This document shows, in pieces, positions 7,526-15,095 of a DNA stretch of 64,000 bases. The notes beneath the pieces are model-generated. The model had not been told where the DNA came from and searched no databases. It saw nothing but the letters and a program-made list of their open reading frames with translations. The stretch comes from an uncultured Bacteroidia bacterium (lineage in GTDB: Bacteria; Bacteroidota; Bacteroidia; NS11-12g; UBA955), in assembly GCA_943788195.1 (NCBI GenBank), contig CALSPH010000002.1, forward strand, positions 1-64,000, in the 5' to 3' direction. Positions within the stretch are counted from its first letter, which is position 1, and every line of letters starts with the position of its first letter. A program made the translations under genes and the position numbers.

Positions 7526-9115
7526 ATGACTAAAAAAGAAATCATTGATCAAATCAAGTCCAATGCGGCAAGCGTTTTTGAAAACCTAAGCCCAGCCGAA
7601 TTGGCAGAAAAATCAGTAGCATGCGGAGAAGGACGTTTAACCGACACCGGTGCGCTGGCAGCGGACACAGGAAAATTCACTGGACGTTCTCCAAAAGATA
7701 AATTTACGGTTGCAGATAGCCTTACCACCGATACCGTTTGGTGGGGTGATATCAATCAAAAATTTGATGAAGCGCAATTCGATAGCCTTGTAAATAAAAT
7801 CATCACTCATTATGAGGGAAAAGATATTTATATGCGAGATGCTGTAGCTTGTGCAGACCCTAGATATGCTATTAATATTAAAGTAATTAACGAAAGTGCA
7901 TACCAAAATTTGTTTGTGCACCATATGTTTCTTCGACCGAAAGCAGAAGAAATAGCTGAACATCCAGATTGGATTATTTTAGCTGCGCCTTCTTTTATGG
8001 CAGTGCCAGCAGAAGATGGAACACGTTCAAGCAATTTCTCTATTATCGATTTTACCAAAAAGATTTATATCATTGGTGGAAGTGGATATACCGGAGAGAT
8101 TAAAAAAGGAATCTTTACCGTACTAAACTTCACATTACCTACGCAACAAAATGTATTGAGTATGCATTGTTCTGCCAACCTAGGAGACAATGGCGAATCA
8201 GCCATATTCTTTGGATTAAGTGGAACGGGTAAAACAACATTGAGCGCAGATCCGAATCGTAAATTGATTGGTGACGATGAGCACGGTTGGGCCGATGATT
8301 CTGTATTCAACTTTGAAGGGGGTTGTTATGCTAAAACCATCAACCTTACGGAAGAAAATGAGCCAACGATTTGGAAGGCCATAAAGGATTACGCATTGGT
8401 AGAAAATGTGCGCTTTTTTGAAAACAGCAACCAAGTGAATTACGATGATGTTTCGGTAACCCAAAACACCCGCTGTGCCTACCCTATTTACAATGTAGAT
8501 AATATTGCAGAGCCTTCCGTTGGACCTGCACCTAAAAACGTATTCTTCTTAACAGCAGATGCATTTGGGGTATTACCTCCTATTTCTAAATTAACACCTG
8601 AGCAAGCCATGTACTACTTTATTAGCGGTTATACTGCTAAAGTTGCAGGAACTGAAGTAGGTGTGGTTGAGCCTGAAGCTACTTTCTCTGCATGTTTTGG
8701 TGCAGCTTTTATTCCATTGCATCCAGGTAAATATGCTGAAATGCTGGGGCAAAAAATGAGTGAAAATAATGTGAATGTTTGGCTAGTAAATACTGGTTGG
8801 ACAGGCGGAGCATACGGAACCGGAAGCCGTATGAAATTGAAATATACGCGTGCGATGATAGATGCTGCTTTGGACGGATCACTGGGCCAAGAAGAATTTG
8901 TAAACCACAATGTGTTTGGTGTTGCAGTTCCTCAAAGTTGTGATAACGTTCCAGCCGAATTATTGAACCCAAGATCTACTTGGGAAGATAAATCAGGTTA
9001 CGATGCACAAGCGGCAAAACTAGCCGGTTTATTCAATGAGAACTTTAAGCAATATGCTGAGGGAGTATCCCAAGAAATATTAAATGCAGCGCCAAAAGTA
9101 GGTGCTGAAGCATAA
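7526..9115 (+). CDS. pckA: Phosphoenolpyruvate carboxykinase (ATP)
   Basis: A 529-residue enzyme converting oxaloacetate and ATP to phosphoenolpyruvate, CO2 and ADP, the first committed step of gluconeogenesis. Length is typical of the ATP-dependent family. Visible motifs are the substrate loop TGRSPKDKF (about 52-60), the kinase-1a P-loop GLSGTGKTT (about residue 230), kinase-2 GDDEHGW, and the FEGGCYAKT segment. A complete promoter precedes it and a strong hairpin terminator follows, so it is monocistronic. Confidence 0.97.
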   Translation: MTKKEIIDQIKSNAASVFENLSPAELAEKSVACGEGRLTDTGALAADTGKFTGRSPKDKFTVADSLTTDTVWWGDINQKFDEAQFDSLVNKIITHYEGKDIYMRDAVACADPRYAINIKVINESAYQNLFVHHMFLRPKAEEIAEHPDWIILAAPSFMAVPAEDGTRSSNFSIIDFTKKIYIIGGSGYTGEIKKGIFTVLNFTLPTQQNVLSMHCSANLGDNGESAIFFGLSGTGKTTLSADPNRKLIGDDEHGWADDSVFNFEGGCYAKTINLTEENEPTIWKAIKDYALVENVRFFENSNQVNYDDVSVTQNTRCAYPIYNVDNIAEPSVGPAPKNVFFLTADAFGVLPPISKLTPEQAMYYFISGYTAKVAGTEVGVVEPEATFSACFGAAFIPLHPGKYAEMLGQKMSENNVNVWLVNTGWTGGAYGTGSRMKLKYTRAMIDAALDGSLGQEEFVNHNVFGVAVPQSCDNVPAELLNPRSTWEDKSGYDAQAAKLAGLFNENFKQYAEGVSQEILNAAPKVGAEA

Positions 9116-9131
9116 ATAAATTAAATACTAT

Positions 9132-9170
9132 AAAAGCCTGCCTTATTAAACTAAGGCAGGCTTTTTGTTT
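9132..9170. terminator. Bidirectional terminator between pckA and the VOC gene
   Basis: Stem AAGCCTGCCTTA (9134-9145) pairs perfectly with TAAGGCAGGCTT (9152-9163) around a six-base loop. There is a T run after it and an A run before it, so it can stop both convergent genes. Confidence 0.9.
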
Positions 9171-9188
9171 TATGGACTATTCCAATAA

Positions 9189-9605
9189 TTAACTAGGTTC
9201 CCACAACTCTATTTTATTGCCATCTGTGTCTAATATATGCACAAACTTGCCATAGTCATAGCTTGCAATTTCATCCAGAATAGTGACTCCATTTTCTTTT
9301 AAATTATGCACCAATGCTTCAATGTGTTGCACCTTATAATTAATCATAAAGTCTTTTTTAGAAGGGGCAAAATGTCCCTTTTCAAAGGGCTTCCATTGCA
9401 GGGAGTCCACCTCTTCAGGTGCATGTAGGTTTCTAGATTCAAAACTGCACGATCCCCAGTCATTGATATTGATTCCCAAGTTCTTGGTATACCAGGCTAT
9501 GGTTTCTTCTATATTTTCTGAAGTAAAGAAAACTCCTCCTATTCCAGTTACTATGTGGGTTTGATCGGCTTTGGTTTCATTATGTTGTGCTGCCATATTA
9601 TTCAT
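9189..9605 (-). CDS. VOC/glyoxalase-fold protein
   Basis: A 138-residue single-domain protein of the vicinal-oxygen-chelate superfamily. It has the opening IVTGIGGVFFTSENIEETIAWYTKNLG strand-helix unit (described from residue 18) and the closing FVHILDTDGNKIELWEP, whose Glu is the usual metal ligand. Members include glyoxalase I, dioxygenases and resistance proteins, and the substrate cannot be inferred. The ATG at 9605 follows an A-rich stretch; a second ATG nine bases later is also possible. It sits directly downstream of a decayed cyclase gene on the same strand and may once have been in its operon. Confidence 0.82.
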   Translation of the reverse strand: MNNMAAQHNETKADQTHIVTGIGGVFFTSENIEETIAWYTKNLGININDWGSCSFESRNLHAPEEVDSLQWKPFEKGHFAPSKKDFMINYKVQHIEALVHNLKENGVTILDEIASYDYGKFVHILDTDGNKIELWEPS

Positions 9606-9614
9606 TTTTTTGTC

Positions 9615-9812
9615 TTATTTCTTTCGTACAAAATACATCTCCATCTCTCCTTTGCCTTTCACTTCAATTTTACCCCTACTTTCAAAGGTAAAATCAGAAT
9701 CGTTTTTTAAGAAATCATACGTAGCTTGACTGACATTTACTTTACCCACGGCTCCGTTGCTTTCCATTCTACTGGCCGTATTTACCGTATCCCCCCAAAG
9801 ATACGTTATCTG
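9615..9812 (-). pseudogene. Remnant of a class III adenylate/guanylate cyclase (C-terminus only)
   Basis: On the minus strand about 65 codons read YLWGDTVNTASRMESNGAVG, then a tail ending GKGEMEMYFVRKK and a stop at 9617-9615. WGDTVNTASRMES is the near-invariant purine-binding and transition-state block of class III nucleotidyl cyclases, and the following KVNVSQATYDFL and the KGKGEMEMYFV ending are typical of the domain end. Upstream of about 9812 the frame no longer resembles a cyclase and has no start. The catalytic aspartates and the rest of the protein are missing. The plus-strand peptidase gene begins only 19 bases from the break, so an insertion or deletion probably removed the rest. 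Confidence 0.82.
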
Positions 9813-9830
9813 TTGGAAGATAAGATTTTG

Positions 9831-10454
9831 ATGTTTAACCCTCGCTTAATGTTTGTAGTGCTGCTTTTAAGCCTATGTGCCTGCATATCTCAACAGGAAA
9901 AAACCATAGGCATCGTTACCTATCATTCCTATGATACGGAACTGCGGGATTCGGCTATGGCTGCCTTGCAACGAGTCTATGGATTTCGTGTGGTGCATCT
10001 CTATGATACCAGCTTACCGAAGCATTCCTTTATTAAGGTCAAATCACCACGCTATCGTGCTGATAAACTCATTAAACACCTCAATTCAACCAAACCGGAC
10101 TGCATCGATCATGTGCTGGGTTTAACGGCAAAAGACATCAGCACCACCAAAAAAGATGCTTTTGGCAAGACCAAAAAACCGGTATCCAGGTATGAAGACT
10201 TTGGAATCTTCGGTTTGGGATACCGTCCGGGTGCTTCTTGCATTGTAAGTTCCTATCGTTTGGGAATAGGTGGTAAACGATCCAAGTTGATACAACGCGT
10301 GCAGAAGGTTTGCGTACATGAGATTGGCCATAATTTGGGCCTAAAACATTGCCCCAATACAGCTTGTGTGATGACCAGTGCAGTTGAGAAACTGAGCACG
10401 GTGGACAATGCGCAACTGAAGTTGTGTGCGGAATGTGCCGCGCAAATCAATTAA
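9831..10454 (+). CDS. Archaemetzincin-like (M54) metalloprotease lipoprotein
   Basis: A 207-residue protein with the archaemetzincin zinc site HEIGHNLGLKHC, then CVM and a paired CAEC near the C-terminus. This is the HExxHxxGxxHCx4CxMx17CxxC pattern of family M54, with all three zinc histidines, the catalytic Glu and four cysteines of the second zinc site present. The start at 9831 gives a lipoprotein-like leader (LLLSLCAC at about residues 10-17), so it is probably exported and lipidated. An ATG six codons later (9849) is an alternative. The open frame upstream of 9831 is read through the cyclase remnant and is not expected to be coding. Physiological substrates of M54 enzymes in bacteria are not well defined. 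Confidence 0.85.
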   Translation: MFNPRLMFVVLLLSLCACISQQEKTIGIVTYHSYDTELRDSAMAALQRVYGFRVVHLYDTSLPKHSFIKVKSPRYRADKLIKHLNSTKPDCIDHVLGLTAKDISTTKKDAFGKTKKPVSRYEDFGIFGLGYRPGASCIVSSYRLGIGGKRSKLIQRVQKVCVHEIGHNLGLKHCPNTACVMTSAVEKLSTVDNAQLKLCAECAAQIN

Positions 10455-10627
10455 TTCGTTTCTATTCGTTCAATGCATTTCGATACATTCGCTTAAAAGC
10501 GAACACTCCATGTGACGTTCGCGTTTTGGATTCTGAAAGCAAGCCATTTTCAATTTTCCATTATCAATTTTCCATTTTGAGCATTTTGCTCAATAAATTA
10601 TCATATATTTGCTCATATTATTAACAA
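10455..10627. other. Intergenic region with short direct repeats
   Basis: No gene is seen. It contains a small hairpin (TTCGCTTAAAAGCGAA at about 10488-10503) and two tandem copies of TCAATTTTCCATT at about 10549-10576, just before the promoter box at 10604. Confidence 0.5.
10604..10611 (+). promoter_or_regulatory. Promoter -7 box for the DnaQ/GIY-YIG/S24 operon
   Basis: TATATTTG matches TAnnTTTG, 16 bases before the TTG start at 10628. No properly spaced -33 TTG was found, so expression could need an activator or a damage signal. Confidence 0.5.
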
Positions 10628-11275
10628 TTGCGTTTTTGCATCACCGATATTGAAACCACTGGAGGACGTTATGCCCTACATAACATCACAGAAATTGCGA
10701 GTATCATTACCGATGGTACCAGCATACTGGATACGTATCAGACCTTGGTAAAACCCGATGGAAACATTCCGCGCAACATCACGTTGTTAACTGGAATTAC
10801 CAATGAAATGGTAAGCTCTGCGCCTCGTTTTGAGGATATTGCCAAAGAATGGTTGGAGTTTTCCAAAGACAGCATTTTTGTGGCCCATAATGTGGGTTTT
10901 GATTTGGGTTTTATTCGCAATCAGCTGAATGCATTGGATGTAGATTACAATCCAAAGAAACTCTGCACGGTTCGTTTGTCGCGTAAAATTGCAGCAGGGC
11001 TACCTTCCTACAGTTTAGGGAATTTGTGCAATAGCCTTGGCATCAAAATCACCGATCGACATCGCGCAATGGGAGATGCAAAGGCCACCACTACCTTATT
11101 CCATTATCTCATCGCGAATGATAAAACCAGTATCATTGATCAGCATCTCAAAAAACAACAAAAAACCTTTGCCCTTCCACCCTATTTAGACGAAAAGGAA
11201 TTTGCAAAGATGCCTTTGGACACCGGGGTATATTACCTTTTAGACAAGCAAAAAAAAACCCTTGTACATCGGTAA
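10628..11275 (+). CDS. DnaQ-like 3'-5' exonuclease half of a DnaQ/GIY-YIG nuclease
   Basis: Residues 1-170 form a DEDDh exonuclease domain like the proofreading subunit of DNA polymerase III. Exo I is DIETTG at about 6-11, Exo II has HNVGFD near 90, and Exo III is HRAMGDAKAT near 150, so all acidic residues and the His are present. After about residue 185 the GIY of a second domain starts (TGVYYLLDKQKKT), but the frame ends at a stop 18 bases after a nine-A run (11250-11258). The expected continuation (LYIGKAKN) is in the next frame at 11262. Removing one A would restore a fused DEDDh plus GIY-YIG protein of about 445 residues, a known family architecture. The TTG start is 16 bases from the promoter box. 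Confidence 0.85.
   Translation: MRFCITDIETTGGRYALHNITEIASIITDGTSILDTYQTLVKPDGNIPRNITLLTGITNEMVSSAPRFEDIAKEWLEFSKDSIFVAHNVGFDLGFIRNQLNALDVDYNPKKLCTVRLSRKIAAGLPSYSLGNLCNSLGIKITDRHRAMGDAKATTTLFHYLIANDKTSIIDQHLKKQQKTFALPPYLDEKEFAKMPLDTGVYYLLDKQKKTLVHR
11250..11258 (+). other. Nine-A run: frameshift or slippage site
   Basis: C-A9-CCC lies exactly where the reading frame of the DnaQ/GIY-YIG fusion breaks. With eight A bases the frame continues as DKQKKPLYIGKAKN. The run could be a real mutation, a site of polymerase or ribosome slippage, or a sequencing error. Confidence 0.8.
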
Positions 11276-11963
11276 AGCAAAAAACATAAAGCAAAGGGTG
11301 CGCAATCACTTTCGCACCGCCAAACGCCATATGTTAGAGAATCTGTACTATTTGGATTTTAAACTTACGGGTACCGACTTGCTGGCTTCCATTATTGAAG
11401 CAGATGAAATTAAAAAGTTTTGGCCACCCTATAATGTCGCACAAAAATTCCCCAGGAATACCTTTACCCTAACCACTTATACCAACCAAAAAGACGAACT
11501 CAAACTAGCCATTAAACGCAGTAAGTCGCCAGAGCTAAGCCCTCTGTTTGGATCACAATACAACACACGCGTTTATCTGGAATCTTGGGTGCAAGAAAAA
11601 AAGCTCTGCCCACGGTTATCGGGTCTGCAGTTTAAATGCCTCAACAAAAAATGCAAATGCGCCAATATTAAAAAGCATAACAAACTACTGGAGAAAGTTG
11701 CCGAAGAAATGCGCAATTACCTCCCCTCCTTTTGCTTAATCGATAAAGGACGAACAAGTCAAGAGAAATCAATACTCTGGATTAATGAAGGGAAAATGAA
11801 AGGCTATGCCTATACCCCTGAATTGCCCGAGATGGAATCCGGCACATTAGATGGTTTGATTGAACCTATGAAAGAACACCCGGAAACAGCAGCCATTATT
11901 GGAAAGTACTTGGCTGAATACATGACATCTTCCCTTCAACATAAACAATACATTGCCTTATGA
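11262..11963 (+). CDS. UvrC-like GIY-YIG half of the DnaQ/GIY-YIG nuclease
   Basis: A 233-residue open frame that begins inside the GIY-YIG domain (LYIGKAKNIKQRVRNHF), lacking its GIY strand, which is encoded in the preceding frame. The conserved Arg (KQRVRNHF), the ASIIEADEIK helix with the catalytic Glu, and the PPYNV block all match the UvrC/Cho N-terminal nuclease, which makes the 3' incision in excision repair. A following region has a cysteine cluster (CLNKKCKC). On its own this frame would yield an incomplete nuclease. It overlaps the regulator gene by four bases (ATGA), indicating coupled translation. Confidence 0.82.
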   Translation: MYIGKAKNIKQRVRNHFRTAKRHMLENLYYLDFKLTGTDLLASIIEADEIKKFWPPYNVAQKFPRNTFTLTTYTNQKDELKLAIKRSKSPELSPLFGSQYNTRVYLESWVQEKKLCPRLSGLQFKCLNKKCKCANIKKHNKLLEKVAEEMRNYLPSFCLIDKGRTSQEKSILWINEGKMKGYAYTPELPEMESGTLDGLIEPMKEHPETAAIIGKYLAEYMTSSLQHKQYIAL

Positions 11964-12778
11964 CAAAAACGAAAAATCACTTCGCCACCAACCTGAAACT
12001 CCTTAGAAAACGGAAAAAACGCTCTCAAGAAGAGGTTTCCAAATCCATTGAAGTAAGTCGATCTGCATATAATAGCTATGAAAATGGTGGGATTGAACCC
12101 AATTTTGGCACCTTGCTCAATCTATCGACCTACTTTTCCGTTTCATTGGATAAGTTAGTTAAAATCGATTTGAGTAAAATTGGAGAAATGGCCCTTTCTC
12201 AATTGGAAAAAGGTTTTGACATGGATTTAAAAGGATCAAATCTGCGCATATTGACCACTACGGTGAATCAGCACAATGAGAACAATGTGGAACTGGTTCC
12301 AGCTCAAGCGCGTGCAGGCTATACTACCGGTTTTGCAGATCCTGAATTTATTAAAATTCTTCCGGCATTTAACCTTCCGTTTTTATCTGAGAAGAAGAAA
12401 TACCGCACCTTTCCCATAAAAGGAGATTCTATGCCACCGGTAAAAGATGGCGCGTTTGTAACCGCCGAATATGTGGAGAATTGGCATTTAATTCAAAATG
12501 GTTTTCCATACATTATCGTAACGCAAGATGACGGCATTGTATTTAAAACGGTGTATCACGATTTAGGTAAAAACCCAACCTTAACTTTATGCAGCACCAA
12601 TCCCGAATACGATCCCTATGAAGTGGATGTGCGGAATATACTGGAAGTATGGAAGTTTGTGAATTACATCAATCATGAATTCGAAGCCGAAAGCATGGAA
12701 AATGCAGAGATTACTTCGACCTTATTGGATATCAAAAAGGACATCAGCTCAATAAAGAGTGCGGTTAACTTGAGTTAG
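11960..12778 (+). CDS. XRE-LexA-like (S24) transcriptional regulator
   Basis: A 272-residue protein with an N-terminal HTH_3 domain (about 8-65; RKRKKRSQEEVSKSIEVSRS) and a C-terminal S24/LexA peptidase domain (about 115-235). The expected self-cleavage features are visible: an Ala-Gly pair at 119-120 (QARAGY), Ser157 in KGDSMPP and Lys196 in IVFKTVY, spaced much as in LexA. Such proteins repress genes until RecA filaments trigger self-cleavage. It is translationally coupled to the nuclease gene through an ATGA overlap, so it probably controls this operon and perhaps others in response to DNA damage. No operator was identified. Confidence 0.87.
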   Translation: MTKTKNHFATNLKLLRKRKKRSQEEVSKSIEVSRSAYNSYENGGIEPNFGTLLNLSTYFSVSLDKLVKIDLSKIGEMALSQLEKGFDMDLKGSNLRILTTTVNQHNENNVELVPAQARAGYTTGFADPEFIKILPAFNLPFLSEKKKYRTFPIKGDSMPPVKDGAFVTAEYVENWHLIQNGFPYIIVTQDDGIVFKTVYHDLGKNPTLTLCSTNPEYDPYEVDVRNILEVWKFVNYINHEFEAESMENAEITSTLLDIKKDISSIKSAVNLS

Positions 12779-12806
12779 TTCTCGACTCCGCTCGAACTGA
12801 CTGAGC
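12776..12806. repeat. Short palindromic intergenic element
   Basis: TCTCGACTCCGCTCGAACTGAC lies between the convergent regulator and rhlE genes. It contains TCGA-CTCCGC-TCGA, resembling a dispersed intergenic repeat common in Bacteroidota genomes. Only one copy was noticed here, and it could act as a weak terminator. Confidence 0.45.
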
Positions 12807-12823
12807 TAGTTTTAGGAAAAGAC

Positions 12824-14110
12824 TTAATACCTACGTCTGGGTTTGAAACCCGTTTTCTTCTTTTCGCCAGCGTCTGATCCACCTGGATTGGTCCCTCTAC
12901 TGTTTCCTCTACCCCCATGGCGACCGCCTCGGTTATTCTGCTGTCTTCCTTGTGGTTTCGGTGCAGGTGGTGCTTCGGCACTGGGCTCAAAGCCTTTGGC
13001 AATTCGCAAAGGCAAGGTTTCTCCCAATAGTTTTTCAATTCCCTTCACATAACTCATCTCTTCGTGACTCACCAATGAAATGGCATCACCACTTTCCCCT
13101 GCTCTACCGGTCCTACCGATACGATGCACGTAATCTTCCGGCACGTTGGGTAATTCATAATTCATTACATAAGGCAATAAGGGTATGTCTAGGCCTCTTG
13201 CAGCTATGTCTGTGGCAACTAGCACGCGAATTTTACCTGCCTTAAACCCAGCAAGGGCTTGGGTACGCGCATTTTGACTTTTATTCCCATGTATAGCTGC
13301 AGCTTGCACTCCACTTTTATCTAATTTTTGCGCTAATTTATTCGCGCCATGTTTGGTTCGCATAAAGATCAACACTTGACTCCAATTGCCTTCTTTAATC
13401 AGCTGAATGGTAAAAGCAGCTTTATCCTTTTTATTCAGATGATACAGGGTTTGGTTTACCTTTTCTGCAGTGGTAATCTCAGGAGAAATCTCAATGGTAA
13501 TTGGATTGTTCAATATACTATTAGACAAATTCTTAATCTCTCTTGAAAAAGTTGCAGAGAATAATAAATTTTGTCTTTTTGCTGGCAACAAGCTCAATAC
13601 GCGTTTAATATCTCGCAAGAAACCCATGTCCAACATACGGTCTGCTTCATCCAATACCAATATTTCAATATCGCGTAAAGAAAGAAGTCCTTGATTTTCT
13701 AGATCCAATAAACGTCCCGGTGTGGCCACTAAAATATCAATACCCGCTTTAAGAATTTTCACTTGAGCACCTTGTTTCACTCCACCAAAAATCACCGTAG
13801 ATTTAATGTCCAAATACAGACTATAGTCGATTACATTTTGCTGAACTTGAGCCGCTAGTTCGCGCGTTGGGGTTAATACCAAGGCTCGAATTTTTCGATG
13901 ATAGGTAGCAGGTTTCTTTGCCAACAGCTGAAGCATAGGCAATGTAAAACCTGCCGTTTTACCTGTGCCGGTTTGTGCAGATGCCAACATATCTCTTCCT
14001 TCTAGGAGAGGTTGAATGGCTTGTGCTTGAATGGGTGATGGAGTGGTGTATCCTTTTTTGCTAATTGCTTTTAGCAGGGCATCAGATAAGCCCATTGATT
14101 GAAATGTCAT
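12824..14110 (-). CDS. rhlE: DEAD-box RNA helicase, RhlE type
   Basis: A 428-residue ATP-dependent RNA helicase. It has the Q motif ([12 protein letters not shown]), motif I AQTGTGKT (about 45-52), [15 protein letters not shown], and motifs V and [14 protein letters not shown] and [10 protein letters not shown]. The last 70 residues are Gly/Arg/Asn/Pro-rich and end KPRRRY, a basic unstructured RNA-binding tail typical of Bacteroidota RhlE. RhlE proteins remodel RNA in ribosome assembly and RNA decay. A promoter box is at 14175-14182. Confidence 0.93.
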   Translation of the reverse strand: MTFQSMGLSDALLKAISKKGYTTPSPIQAQAIQPLLEGRDMLASAQTGTGKTAGFTLPMLQLLAKKPATYHRKIRALVLTPTRELAAQVQQNVIDYSLYLDIKSTVIFGGVKQGAQVKILKAGIDILVATPGRLLDLENQGLLSLRDIEILVLDEADRMLDMGFLRDIKRVLSLLPAKRQNLLFSATFSREIKNLSNSILNNPITIEISPEITTAEKVNQTLYHLNKKDKAAFTIQLIKEGNWSQVLIFMRTKHGANKLAQKLDKSGVQAAAIHGNKSQNARTQALAGFKAGKIRVLVATDIAARGLDIPLLPYVMNYELPNVPEDYVHRIGRTGRAGESGDAISLVSHEEMSYVKGIEKLLGETLPLRIAKGFEPSAEAPPAPKPQGRQQNNRGGRHGGRGNSRGTNPGGSDAGEKKKTGFKPRRRY

Positions 14111-14174
14111 GTTTTATTTTTAAATGAGTGAATGACCCATCTAAAAATTAAATTGTCATCCCGTTATTATGCTG

Positions 14175-14182
14175 CAAAGATA
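14175..14182 (-). promoter_or_regulatory. Promoter -7 box for rhlE
   Basis: Reads TATCTTTG on the minus strand, 64 bases upstream of the ATG. This leaves a 5' UTR of about 60 bases, long for this window and usual for cold-shock-type helicase genes. Confidence 0.55.
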
Positions 14183-14228
14183 AGACAAATAATTGTCTGT
14201 CTGCGATAAATCGATAAAGAATACCTAA

Positions 14229-14621
14229 TTAGAGTCGGATAATTTCAAAACTGAAGCCGCCCACTTTGTAATAATCCTGTACGCCCGTAGCCCAATTATT
14301 CACTTCGTCCCCTGTAATTGTATAATTTGCTACCAATTCATCTTTCCCGATTCGATCTTGATCCCACACCGTAATCGACATATTAAAATGCTTGCGCGAA
14401 AGGGTAAACGTATCATCAATATTCCACACTTTGCGTCCATCATTGGCATAATCATAATTCCAAGAGGATCCGCTTTTTTTGCCGAAATTATTAATTCTAA
14501 GATACACGTCTGGTCTAGGACTATTGTACTGTTTCCAAAACTCAATTTTCTTAATCCAGATGCGCATGGTATCCACTACCTCAAAAGTTTTAGTCATTGC
14601 GGTCATCCCTGCGCCACATGG
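14229..14621 (-). pseudogene. C2-like domain, downstream part of a broken secreted protein
   Basis: About 130 codons that read as a beta-rich, C2-like module: PDVYLRINNFG, FTLSRKHFNMSITVWDQDRIG, ELVANYTI. The Asp pair in DQDRIGKDE could be calcium ligands. A TGA at 14624-14622 interrupts the frame between GTLDVD and PCGAGMTAM. Upstream of it the same frame continues for about 20 meaningful codons (YAVGNNTLNYTADCSGKG) before it meets the end of the other fragment. An internal ATG at 14606 could still produce the C2-like part, but without a signal peptide. Confidence 0.55.
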
Positions 14622-14679
14622 TCAATCAACATCCAAAGTGCCTTTGCCACTACAATCTGCAGTATAGTTTAGCGTATTA

Positions 14680-14964
14680 TTACCTACTGCATAGCTCGGG
14701 TGCTAGGTCATTTTGCCTGGTTCCATTGATAAAAAACTGCTCAATACTCATGGTATACACCGAGCTGGGACGTTCGGCTTGAATGGCCCCAACAAACGTA
14801 TTCACATAAACGCCTTCTGGTAAAGCGGGAAATTGTTTGGAACTCAAATGCACAATGCTTAATGCAGTTTTATCATTTGGATTTAAACTGCATTCTCCCT
14901 TTTTCCAGCTCAAAAAGGGTATGAGCAAGATGGTGCAACATAATAACAGGTGATTCACATTCAT
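14680..14964 (-). pseudogene. Signal peptide and N-terminal part of the same broken protein
   Basis: Starting from the ATG at 14964, 94 codons include a secretion signal (HLLLCCTILLIPFL at about 5-18) and end with a conserved-looking stretch ...TMSIEQFFINGTRQNDLAP. The frame then runs out (ELCSR stop). A one-base shift near 14690 joins it to YAVGNNTLNYTADCSG, the upstream edge of the C2-like fragment. Together with the TGA at 14622 this gives two lesions, so the gene is probably dead. A TATCTTCG box lies immediately before the ATG. The family was not recognised. Confidence 0.55.
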
Positions 14965-15057
14965 CTTACGAAGATACAGAAAATCAATAAGTTGCATGAA
15001 TTTGAATGGAACATGACAACGCATCAGGATTAAATTTTTCAATCCTATAAAAAGGCT

Positions 15058-15065
15058 TATTTTTG
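15058..15065 (+). promoter_or_regulatory. Promoter -7 box for lpdA
   Basis: TATTTTTG matches TAnnTTTG, 30 bases before the ATG at 15096. Confidence 0.55.
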
Positions 15066-15095
15066 CGCTCTCAAAATTTGCATTAATACAATCAT

